A program made the translations under genes and the position numbers. From Nymphalis io (taxonomy: Eukaryota > Arthropoda > Insecta > Lepidoptera > Nymphalidae): DNA of 64,000 bases. The stretch lies in the NCBI RefSeq assembly GCF_905147045.1, contig NC_065908.1, positions 3,782,001 to 3,846,000 of the forward strand, read 5' to 3'. The notes beneath the pieces were generated by a model. That model did no database searches. It was not told where the DNA came from and saw only the letters and a list, made by a program, of their open reading frames with translations. Shown here one piece after another: positions 1-9,900 of the stretch (the first letter of the stretch is position 1; each line of letters starts with the position of its first letter).

Positions 1-170
1 AGGACAACATCGTGAGGAAACCTGCATGTGTCTAATTTCATTGAAATTCTGCCACATGTGTATTCTACCAACCCGCATTGGAGCAGCGTGGTGGAATAAG
101 CTCCAAACCTTCTCCTCAAAAGGGAGAGGAGGCCTTAGCCCAGCAGTGGGACATTAACAGGCTGTTATTG
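1..170 (+). repeat. SINE family 1 copy, cut by the window edge
   Basis: The 3' two-thirds of the common tRNA-derived SINE runs from the 'cgtgaggaaacctgcatgtg' block to the 'ggctgttattgta' end. The head lies outside the window. The stretch 171-490 holds only AT-rich sequence, a GGA-repeat patch near 272-288 and an A15 run at 350-364. Confidence 0.85.
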
Positions 171-490
171 TATTATTGTTTTATTACTATTATATACTTA
201 TATACTTGAATGCTGTAGACCATTTAATTTAATTAGTTAAGGCACGTGTCCTAATCCGGACCAACAACACGAAGGAGGAGGAGGAGGCTAACACTTTACG
301 TTTTATTTTATATCGAATTGTGGTCGGATTTGTAAATAAGTGTTTATGTAAAAAAAAAAAAAAATTTGAAATTACTTAGTGGCGATCATATCATTCAAGT
401 GAGTTATTTGTTGTAAAATTCCAAGAAATTCTATTTCTTCTACAAGGTTATTGTTAAAATGAACCATAAGCAAATTATTCAAGACTTAGT

Positions 491-496
491 TTTATT
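491..496 (-). terminator. Candidate polyadenylation signal for TM7SF3
   Basis: AATAAA on the minus strand lies about 30 bp after the TAG stop at 527-529, giving a very short 3' UTR. A second AATAAA lies at 302-307, so the true cleavage site is uncertain. Confidence 0.4.
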
Positions 497-526
497 TTTT
501 ATTAAACTATTTTTTTTCTACATATT

Positions 527-699
527 CTATTCTACATACCTTCCTCTCCTAGGTTCAGTAGTGCCGTAGTACAAATGTGATGGAACTGGTCTTATATTCC
601 TTGGTGGTGGAGGGAAAGGTGGCCTGCCTCGGTTTTGGAAGTGTTGGAAAAGGAAACCAGATGTCGCCAGAGCCACCCATAACAAGGAAATTATTGCAT
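527..699 (-). CDS. TM7SF3: TM7SF3 exon 8 (last span, cytoplasmic tail, stop)
   Basis: The acceptor is TCTTACAG. It encodes the last span (IISLLWVALATSGFLFQHF) and a proline/arginine-rich tail ending RRGRYVE with stop TAG at 527-529. An alternative is possible: GAAG|GTATGT at 541-540 is a fair donor, so a further 3' exon outside the window could replace the last four residues. Confidence 0.8.
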
Positions 700-3600
700 C
701 TGTAAGAAAAAAATATTTATTAATAAATTTTATCTATTCAGAAAATATGATGAATTTAACTTTGCGTTCTTATGTTTAAAAATATAAAATTATCATTTGG
801 TAATAGGTATGAATATTTGAATACACAATATAAATAAAAATATATTGAATCGAACAAATCGTCTTCATTGAATAACATATAATAATTAGTATATATCATT
901 TGATAATTTGAAATAAATATAAAAAATCTCACCCCTCCATTGAAAAGGCGGAGAAATGATAGCCTTATTGAATTGCGGTACGACTGCCCTCCGCACTGTG
1001 TTTATTATAATGTATTTCAAATTCGACCCTAAGTAATAGTCGAAAGGGAATATAGTCGCGTACGCGCCGAGTATTGAACAGCATAGAATGTTCGAGAGGA
1101 AAGTCATAGACACTAGCATCAGTGACGTCATCAACATGACAAGAACGAATAGGGTCCAAAAGTTGAGATCTACTTGTAGAGCTAGGAGACCACCTGCGAA
1201 AATTAAAGTTCGTTTAGCAACTGCATATCGATTATAATTTAAACGACATTTTAAATCAGAATTATACACGTAATGTGAGATAAAGGTCAAAACTAAAGTT
1301 TTGTCAGGTGGCAATTACGACCTTATTATGCTAAGATGTCATGTACCTGTGCCTGTTGTTACAATGGTCCTCTTACCTTTCAAACCGGAACGCAACAATA
1401 CTACAAGTGTTGTTGCGTTCCGGTTAGAAAGTTAAAGCCCTACCGCTAAATAAAAATATACTTGACTGTAATGTTACCAAGAGTGTGTGAAAAATTGCAG
1501 CTCAATCGGTTGTAAGATTTGATTCGCACATAAAAACTCGGTAATGTTTATTAAATAGCCAACAAATTGGTATTTGTGAAGTGAATATAAATTTAGAAAT
1601 AATTTTAATAGTATTCCCATAAGGAATTTATTCTATTTACGTGCAAGGCTTTTAATAAAGTAATACTATGCAGTAGATAATTATGCCATTGAGTATGGAA
1701 TACTTTAAAAATATATACGTTACCTGGTAAACCATAATAAATTATGGCAGAGAACAAGAAGCCGACGTTCAGGGTCGACAAGAGAACAGCTATCAGTGGT
1801 ATGCCATAGAACCACCAGAATAATAACCAAATCGCTCCAAAACATATGCCAGATAACACAGACGCACCTAACAACGCTAAAACATATTCATAATTCATAA
1901 TTGCCTTTTGGTGTACGAGTGCATTTCCCGAAAAAATGGCTCGGGCCAAAAATATATTGGGTTATTTTGTCAAAAAGTTATTAGGAAATTCTTGAGAGTT
2001 GAGAAGTTAACAGTATTTTGTCCTGTGCCTCGAAAAGCACATAAAGCAGTTGGTTCTTCGTTTGACCTGTCCCAGTCTCGGTATCAGATTGCCTCTCTCC
2101 TCCCATCGGACTATAGTGATATAATACAAAGTGCACCTGTGTGAGCGGACTCACTTTGCACTACAGTAATTCCTGCACAGGTGGTTCAAATTCATTACTT
2201 TCATTTCAAACGTAAATTAACTGCGTTCACAGAAAGTAACTCAATTCAATAGGAACCTAAAGGCTCGAAAGTGCACAAAATAGTAAATATTACTGTAACC
2301 GAATATTATTTAAAAAATGAAACCTATAAATAATCTTACCAGGTCTATCCAGGTTTGCGGTGAGTGATATAAAAATATAAGTAATAATAACGCCGCTTAT
2401 TAAGCCGACTAGAAACATTTCAGTCTTGAAGAACCTGTGTCCGAAGAAACAGATGAACAGTCCGAGGAACAATAACGAGGCACACAGTATCTGTGACAGG
2501 AAGTCATCTGAAAATTGGTTTGGTTCGAAATAACGTATTGAAAAGGTGACACTTTTTGGCAGAGTACCTAATGAACGATTCTATCGGATGACAATTATTG
2601 TAAATGTGATATGATATGGTGATAGTGCTATATCAAACAAAGTAAGCACAAAAAGACAAAAAATTAAAACAATAATTGGATAGTTAAGTTCTCGCTGCTT
2701 CCAGTGATGGGGTTGGGGGTTTTCCTCCCAAATTTTGGGGGAATCAAGATGTCTAGGGGTTTTTATTCAAGTTTTTTTTTCCTTAAAAAAACGTACATCT
2801 CTATTCAATTTATATTAAGCCTCGAACGCAACCAACAAACTAAACCAAATATAAACTCCAAGCGTGGCTATAACTGAAATATTAAAAAACTATAATATAT
2901 TGAGATTGAAATAATAGCTTAACGGTCAGCGTGCTTATGCAACACGTAGGAGGCCCGGGCTTCGATTTCTGGACACTGAATGAAAAATATAAATCCTTTA
3001 ATTTCATTGTTATCATCATTAATATTATTAAATAATGTATGAAAATGTGTAAAATGCACCCGCATAAATACACCAGGTATTTTATACTACTTGAATGTAT
3101 TTTTAATTTGTATTTGAAATTACCTCTCCAACCGAGTGTACAACAAAAAATTTAGGGGTTCTTAATCGATATTTAGGCGAATTTGAAGCTGGTACTAGGG
3201 GGAATATTCTGTAGGAGTTGGCATCACTGGCTGCTTCACTTCACTGTCTTTCTTACAACTTAATTTTTGCCACTTGATTTATTACAAGGTTAAGTTGTGG
3301 CAGTGAAAACACATTAGTAGAAAACTTTAATATAAAATGGCATATGTGACGTAATCACAAAACGGGTTGCAAAATGCTGCCCATCCCAAAAGTATTCTTC
3401 CATCGGCTTCTTTCTCAAAGTTATTCCAAGCGAGCGATTTATTTTCAGGTAGAGGTTTTAGAAATAAACTATACCCTTGTCTTACCTAATAATTCACAAT
3501 CGTCATCAACTATGTGTGAGCAGGCATAAGTATAAGTCGGTACGTATACTGAATACGCGCTTGTGTTCAGCGTGCTAATAGCAACAGCTACATACACAGC

Positions 3601-5947
3601 TCCAGTACCAGGATAGGCGCTTAGCATTCGACGCATGCGATCACCATTTTCGGGGATCTAAAAAATCCTTACAATCTTAAAACTCTATTTGTAATTGCGT
3701 ACAGGCCTAGATTAAACACGATAAGGTTTATTAAGTAAATCTTTATTAGACAATGATATTTTAAAAAAAATGTGTCGTTCTTTCACAAAATTCTTACTCA
3801 GTTTGACAAATACTAAGTAAAAAAACAGTTTCACTAAGTAATAATAAGTATAGACATTAAATTATTGGTAATTATTAAAAAAATAAACGACTGTCGTGAA
3901 TGAGTATAAAAACCCGAGATGGCCCAGTGGTTCGAACGCCTGAATCTTAACCGATGATCGTGGGTTCAAACCCGGGCAAGCACTACTGAATTTTCATGTG
4001 CTTAATTTGTGTTTATAATTCATCTCGTGCTTGACGGTGAAGGAAAACATCGTGAGGAAACCTGCATGTGTCTAATTTCATTGAAATCCTGCCACATGTG
4101 TATTCTACCAACCCGCATTGGAGCAGCGTGTTGGAATAAGCTCCAAACCTTCTCCTCAAAAGGGAGAGAAGGCCTTAGCCCAGCAGTGGGATATTAACAG
4201 GCTGTTACTGAATGAATATGTCACTAAATGAATTTATAGCCAGTGTCACCAGCCCTGGATTTAAAACTAGGCCTACAATGCACTTGCCCACCAGTCGAAC
4301 CTCTAGGGAGGTAATGAAAATACAACACAAAATTGAATCCTTTGTTATGTTTTCCAGAATAAATATTATTCAAATTATTCTATTAAAAATATATTGTTTA
4401 GTAGAAAATACACAAAAGACAATAATATTTTTAACTCTTTCAGTGTACAATAAAGCATATTCTATTCTATTATTATACTTACAAATTCTCCATAATCATC
4501 AATCGCATCCATTGTCATCATATTCTTTATACCGTCAAAGTATGTATCCGCATCAAAGTTTCTTTCAGGCAAATACATTTTGTAGAAAAACACTACAACC
4601 TTATCTACAGTATTACAAATCGAATCTGATGGATCCCTAGCTGCTGCGGCATCGACTAATATATACTCTTTGTTATACGAGGTTTGTATAAATGGTGATA
4701 TTGGTATAGGAAATTCCATATTGCACCCACCTGGTATAGGGTCTGTAAATATTTACTAGCGTTAGTTATAATGTGATTAAAATCATTTTAAATATGTGTT
4801 TATAATTGAAAGGATGGTAGTCTCTCCAAAATCACTATTTTTGTATATATGTACTGAAGATGAAAAATTCTTATGGTTTCTTAGTAATTATATTCTTATT
4901 ATAATGTAATTATAGTGTCTATAAGTAGGGGTTTACCTATTTAAAAATTATATATTCATAATATACTAACTAAAATGAATAGGACTGAAGCCGAAATGTC
5001 CCAATTGTTAGATTCAGAATTTTTAATTGATGAATTGCGGGTTCAAGTTATTTTGCAGTACTGAATTTTTATGTACTTGATATGTGTTTATGATTCATCT
5101 CATGCTTGGTGGAAGGAAAATATTGTGCGACAACCTACATGTGATGGATGAAAATCTGTCAAATATGTATCTATCAGATAATATAACCTTCTCAAAAATA
5201 AGCCGTGGCCTTTGCCCAGCATTCAGATATTTACAGGCCGTTACTTTAAAGAGACATAGACAAATTAAATATCATTTAATTTACCTGTTGCTTCATATCC
5301 ATGAACAGACAAGTACAATTTCAAATTTATATCCACATTTGGATTGTATACATAAAATGTATCTAGCTTTGGTTTAACACTGCTGTACAGTCCAACATTA
5401 GTGCCGGATATGTATGAACCTTTTATATAAGTATTATTATATAATGTTACATTATGTAAATGACTATGCACTTGGAATATTATGTAGGATATATTTTTGT
5501 TGACATTTGCAAAGTCAACCTGTAATGTTGATGACGCATTGAGGTTAGCAAAACCACCATAGATTTCTCTATTACCCCATGATATTGTTTTATTTAGTGG
5601 CAATGTAATACTAATATCTGTGAAAGAAGAACTTACATTATTTTTTTATAGAAACAAAAGTCTTTTTGTAATCTGACGTAAAGGCATTAATTAAATAAAA
5701 CACTTTTAGACAGTAGAAAATGCCCTTAATCATTTATTTATTTATTGCATTTTTAATGCAATAATATGTTTTTTTTTACAATATGGCTGAATTGAGCTGT
5801 AAATATAATTACTTGATTTATTATATCAAAGAAGAAATAAGTACCAAAATAACATGAATATCATTTATGCGGTTACTTACTTTGACAGCTGATTGTCCTG
5901 GCCAACATAAATATTAGAAGCACATGCAAAATGTTTACTTTAATCAT
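527..5947 (-). CDS. TM7SF3: TM7SF3-like seven-transmembrane protein, complete spliced gene
   Basis: Eight minus-strand exons join in phase: 5947-5881, 5617-5285, 4742-4483, 3657-3486, 2507-2340, 1876-1724, 1193-933 and 699-527. They total 1587 nt, or 528 residues plus stop; human TM7SF3 is about 570. Every junction has AG/GT sites and matching phase. The product has a signal peptide (about residues 1-20), then a glycosylated ectodomain with NKT, NAS, NIS, NVT and NNT sites. A GGCN-MEF stretch follows near residue 140 and resembles the family. Seven hydrophobic spans lie between about residues 280 and 490: two in exon 5, two in exon 6, two in exon 7 and one in exon 8. The cytoplasmic tail is proline/arginine-rich. 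The family is a membrane protein linked in mammals to stress survival; biochemical activity is not established. Identity rests on recalled family resemblance, especially the FICFFGHRFFK-type segment; the gene model itself is seen directly. Confidence 0.9.
933..1193 (-). CDS. TM7SF3: TM7SF3 exon 7 (transmembrane 5-6)
   Basis: The acceptor is TTCGCAG and the donor GGAGG|GGTGAG region, with exon end at 933. It encodes two long hydrophobic spans, then FPFDYYLGSNLKYIIINTVRR and an NKAIISPPFQW loop. Phase 1 in and out. Confidence 0.92.
1321..1430 (+). repeat. Family-B fragment containing a 5-nt-loop hairpin
   Basis: 'gctaagatgtcatgtacctgtgcctg' and 'caaaccggaacgcaacaatac' match the middle of family B. 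The last part folds as arms 1383-1401 and 1407-1425 (one mismatch) with loop TACAA. Confidence 0.7.
1724..1876 (-). CDS. TM7SF3: TM7SF3 exon 6 (transmembrane 3-4)
   Basis: The exon starts after TTTTAG at 1877-1878. The open frame extends further upstream, but only this acceptor gives the right phase and a sensible join (NLDRP-ALLGASVLSG). It is rich in G, A and W (GAIWLLFWWFYG) and encodes two membrane spans. The donor is CCAG|GTAACG. Confidence 0.9.
2020..2165 (+). repeat. SINE family 3 fragment in TM7SF3 intron 5
   Basis: 'gcctcgaaaagcacataaag', 'cctcccatcggac' and 'cacctgtgtgagcgg' resemble 48690-48830. Confidence 0.4.
2340..2507 (-). CDS. TM7SF3: TM7SF3 exon 5 (transmembrane 1-2)
   Basis: The acceptor is ATTTTCAG and the donor CCTG|GTAAG. 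It encodes two hydrophobic spans around a conserved FGHRFFK turn, the clearest family signature in the gene. Phase 1 in and out. Confidence 0.93.
3486..3657 (-). CDS. TM7SF3: TM7SF3 exon 4 (extracellular/juxtamembrane)
   Basis: The acceptor is TTTTTAG and the donor TTAG|GTAAG. It encodes IPENGDRM and then a threonine/tyrosine-rich stretch (YSVYVPTYTYACS) ending in acidic DDDCELL. Entry is phase 0 and exit phase 1. The frame is open but under 60 codons. Confidence 0.87.
3911..4210 (+). repeat. SINE family 1, full length, in TM7SF3 intron 3
   Basis: 'cccgagatggcccagtggttcg' head, 'gggttcaaacccggg' B-box, 'ggctgttactgaatg' end. It is antisense to TM7SF3, between exons 3 and 4. Confidence 0.9.
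4483..4742 (-). CDS. TM7SF3: TM7SF3 exon 3 (extracellular domain)
   Basis: The acceptor is TTTACAG and the donor TTT|GTAAGT. The start of the exon encodes P-I-P-G-G-C-N-M-E-F, matching the GGCN-(L/M)-EF motif I recall from the vertebrate protein. The exon ends in an acidic DDYGEF segment that reads directly into IPENGDRM of the next exon. Confidence 0.9.
4985..5250 (+). repeat. Decayed SINE family 1 copy in TM7SF3 intron 2
   Basis: 'tgcgggttcaagtt', 'ttatgattcatctcatgcttgg', 'cctttgcccagcattc' and 'caggccgttac' keep order. It ends about 35 bp from the exon 2 donor at 5285. Confidence 0.65.
5285..5617 (-). CDS. TM7SF3: TM7SF3 exon 2 (extracellular domain)
   Basis: The acceptor is TTTCACAG and the donor CAG|GTAAAT. 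It encodes about 111 residues with several N-glycosylation sequons and a 'SYIIFQVHSHLHNVT' segment that resembles the beta-sandwich-like ectodomain of TM7SF3. It enters and leaves in phase 1. Confidence 0.9.
5881..5947 (-). CDS. TM7SF3: TM7SF3 exon 1 (signal peptide)
   Basis: ATG at 5947 opens 22 codons plus one base. The peptide is a short basic N-terminus followed by a leucine/isoleucine-rich core ending in S-C-Q, a typical cleavable signal peptide. The donor is AAA|GTAAGT, leaving phase 1, which matches exon 2. This is too short to show up as a long ORF; it was found by walking back from exon 2. Confidence 0.85.
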
Positions 5948-6815
5948 GTTAGAGAGCATTTATAATTATTTATTCATGAGTATAATTATATTGTTAATCT
6001 CTTCGAATGAGTCACGCCTCTTTTAGGTAAACAAAATGTTATTAATTATAGTTGTCACAAATTCTTCGACGATTATCAGCTGTTCATTTTGACAGAAGAT
6101 TAAATCAATTAACGCAGTAACTGAGTTTGTTAGAACTTTTATTTTATTTTAGCCATTAGTTAAAAGTATTTAAGATAATATTAATCAATTAAACTCAACT
6201 GCAACTATAACAAAGCACAATGAACTCGCAAATCGTGATAAATATGAGAAAAATAAAGGTTTTACTACGTATGTTTTACATTCAAAACAATCTGAACGAG
6301 ATGGATTTAAAGACTGATTGACCTATAACTGATTGAATGAACGATGGAAATATCCTATAGTAAAGAACGAATGGCGAGTAAATGAAAGAGCAAATACAGT
6401 GACCTGACTAGGGCAAGCGAGAAAACAGATAAAACAGTGAACATACTTCAGAAACAAGAGCTCAATTCATTTGTATGAGTTGTTATTTTTTTAAATATAT
6501 CTTTGTAAAAAATTAATGTTTTTACTTCGTGAAATATTACTAAAACAATTTTAATAATTATAGCAATTCGCTTAAGTAAAATTTGTAATATTAAAAGTAG
6601 TTTAAAGAAGTTTCGGAGTAGGTCGAGTAGGCACTAGGCATGAGGTTGAATTTTGATATCGATTCGTTCGCCGGCCGCTAGAGCGCACTCACGTCTAATC
6701 TAAATATGGCGGCGCGATCAATGAAGTTGTAGTGAGTAGTGAAGTCTAGTGTAAAAAATTGAAATGATTGAACTTTGTGTTATATTTGTGAGTGCTACGT
6801 ACGATTAAATGGGCC
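5948..6815. promoter_or_regulatory. Shared head-to-head promoter region of TM7SF3 and ANKS1
   Basis: The two genes diverge with only 868 bp between start codons. Near the ANKS1 side, 6640-6720 is the CpG-richest part. It contains a DRE-like TATCGATT (6657-6664) and an AATATGGCGGC block (about 6704-6713) resembling a YY1/Pleiohomeotic site. A TGAGTCA AP-1-type heptamer lies near 6009-6015, about 60 bp upstream of the TM7SF3 ATG. Transcription start sites are not fixed by sequence alone. No TATA box is evident in a convincing position. Confidence 0.6.
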
Positions 6816-6853
6816 ATGGGAAAAGGCCAGGATTTATTAGACGCGGCGCGTAA
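6809..6853 (+). other. Upstream ORF overlapping the ANKS1 start codon
   Basis: An ATG at 6809 lies 7 bases before the ANKS1 ATG at 6816, in a different frame, and runs 14 codons to TAA at 6851-6853. Its context is TAAATGG, weaker than the GGCCATGG around the main ATG. It could lower translation by making ribosomes choose between two nearly adjacent starts. Confidence 0.6.
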
Positions 6854-6919
6854 GGGCGACGAGCGGTGCGTTGAGAAAATATTAGGACAAATAACTAAAA
6901 GGAGTGGTCCATTTACAAG
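6816..6919 (+). CDS. ANKS1: ANKS1 exon 1 (start, first ankyrin helix)
   Basis: ATG at 6816 in a strong GCCATGG context encodes MGKGQDLLDAARKGDERCVEKILG, like the MGKEQELLEAAR start of vertebrate ANKS1A. The frame upstream of the ATG is open for a few codons but has no better start. The donor ACAAG|GTGGGT leaves two bases (phase 2). Confidence 0.9.
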
Positions 6920-9900
6920 GTGGGTCCTGTTCATGTTTTTTAATATTTATGAAAGAACTTCACAAATATATGAGCCATATTAGTGAAGAGTAACACTTGG
7001 TTTTATCTATTCCTTAGTACAAGTTATTTAATAACAGCGATATTGATTGTGTCAGCGAATTTCAATGTTTACGTGCATATCATTTGGTCTTATCTTTGAA
7101 GACTAAAGGCTTTAAATAATAGACACTGTTCTTTAGATTCCCTTAATGAGCTCTACTAGGTCTATAGAAACGGGCAACAATTACTAATTGAACATACAAG
7201 GCCAGTGAACACGTCTTATGATCAAGACGTGTTAAAAAGATTGTTTTTCTTTTTTATATTTTACGGTTTTATATATTTTAATACCGAATATTATGTGTGT
7301 AACTATGTTTCAAATAAATCATGTCAGCACAAGGACATCTGTCATACGTCATCAAGCAGTTTTCCTTGTTTTCTAATAAACTCTTTATTTGCAGGAAAAT
7401 ACCTAAACCAAAAATAGTTATCCACGAATGACACAATACTCTTATTTTTTAAGAATATACAAGAATTATTTTTGTGGTTTATGAGACATGATAAACATAT
7501 ATAACATAAACATTAACTTGTATTAGCGCAGGGTTCACTCGCAAAAATTACAATCACATTATGACCAATTTAACAAGACCTTTATATAGTACACGCAAAC
7601 GTAATGTTGTCGAGGTCAACATCAATCTATCTTTTAATTTAAAATAATATATGTTAATTTTTATCGTTGTTATAAGATGTGTTTATGTGCAATATGTATT
7701 TTTTATGGAGTAATTCTGTTGTGAATTATTTTGCCGCCATTTTTAGGCGAACAGAATTGAATATGGATAAAATTATGGTTTGTTAACTGGTAGTAAGCTA
7801 GTGTAATTAAACTGACCAAATCAACCCTTCAATTGGAATATATATAATTTTTAGCGATAAGTTAAATGCTTAGTGGATGGACCCACCCACCTAGACGTAC
7901 GTAGACGGGCACATATCCTTACCATAGACTATTACGTAAACTATGTAATAAATCATTGGACATCAAACCGGTTTTTTTTAATGTTATACACTTGATTGGA
8001 ATTCACAATTACGCCAAACAATAGCTACCTCATTATTCGCTTACAAAAACAATTCATTCAATGCATATTGCACGTTTAATTGTGTAGCGTACGGAGAAAC
8101 ATAACTATTGATGGGGGCAAATGAGCGGCGAATTAATCGTTATCTATTTAAGGAAGTGGGGATACCTTAAACCATTCAAGTAAAGTGTTTGGCTCCGAGC
8201 CAGACGGGAATCGATGTTAAGAAAGAGCATTGAACCTGCTATCCATACTTATATCCTATTATCCTACATGAAACATCTTTGTATGCAGGCTTGCATTCGA
8301 CTCATGACTTTAGAATTAAATAAGGCGGCATTATTTGTTTATAAAATAAAATCGATTTTTCGATATCGATATATTCAATGATTGTCTTACAGTACAGTAA
8401 CAGCCTGTTAATGTCCCACTGCTGGGCTAAGGCCTCGTCGCCTTTTTGAGGAGAAGGTTTAGAGCTTATTCCACCACGCTGCTCCAATGCGTGTTGGAAG
8501 AATACACATGTGGCAGAATTTCAATGAAATTAGACACATGCAGGTTTCCTCACGATGTTTTCCTTCACCGTCAAGCACGAGATGAATTATAATCACAAAT
8601 TAAGCACATGAATATTCAGTGGTGCTTGCCCGGGCTTGAAGCCACGGTCATCGGTTAAGATTCACGCGTTCTTACCACTAATCCATCTCGGCATTTTTTA
8701 TGATTATCTTAATCCCATACTATTTTTTCGAAATCGATACCAAAAGTACATCCTTACTGAACTTTTCTGGGTCAGAATTCTTCGTTATATTTAAAAATAG
8801 TTTGTTTCACGATGAAGTATTGTTAGTTGAAGTTTTTAGGACACGTATTACGAGCGTATACGTAGTCAACGATACTGATTTGTGACCTAGGTTTTATAGG
8901 TTAAACACTACCGGCCCGCTAGGTTTTATTGCGGATGCAGCGTACCAAGTATTATTATATGAACAGTTGAATATACTTCATTTAATTCTTAAACGAAAAC
9001 AATTGATAATATTAAAAAAAAAAAAAAAAATATTGATTGATAGAAAAAACAATAACAAATTTCTTAAAAGATAATTAAAATTAAAAAAATATATACATAA
9101 AGCTAACGCAAATACTGTGATTTGACTGTAATTCTTATATATATTTTAATATTAAATAAAAATATCGGAACCTGTCTGCTTATTTATGTATTTTTATATG
9201 CTTCTCATTTTGTATGTAATTCTGTTGCATAATGCGGTCGTTAAAAGACTTTAATGGTACAACTATCATAGGTTGAAACATATCAGAGCAAGTTATGAGA
9301 CAGTTTTGTTTCGGAATCAAATAAAAATAAATAGCTCAATTAATTTTAGATTACTCAAACCATCAACGAATAATTTATCTCCATATCCAAAGTCCAAGCT
9401 AACGACACCACAAACAATTCGTTAATTCAAGAATTATGAGTTTCTGTATTATATTTTAATGTTAGAAGCAGAAAGATATACAACTTTAGATTAACATATT
9501 CCATACGATTTGCTAATAGTTTTCTATATATTATTTCTACTACATACATTTAGTCGTCACATTATTGAACTTCAATACTCATATCTATTTTAAACTTATT
9601 TCAAAAGGTCCGATAACAATATCGACGATATTCAATTGCAATTGCATTATCCTATATATAAAGTAAAAAAAAATAAAATAATTGATGTAGCTTCTCGTAA
9701 CAGTCATTAAACCTAAAATCATAAAGCGTTGCACCAACCACTAAGTACTTATATAAACGTAATATAATGAATTATAAACAACAAAACAAGTTGTGACTAA
9801 TTGATTTATTATTTAATGTATATCGTTCTGACGTACCATGTACGTGATAATATTAGACGTCCATGATAAAAACAGATGACATGACGAAAGTTAATCATAT

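Noticed and set aside
2912..2990. tRNA-like sequence ('ggtcagcgtgcttatgc...gggcttcgatttc')
   Set aside because: It has B-box resemblance but no cloverleaf pairing; probably a decayed SINE head, not a tRNA gene.
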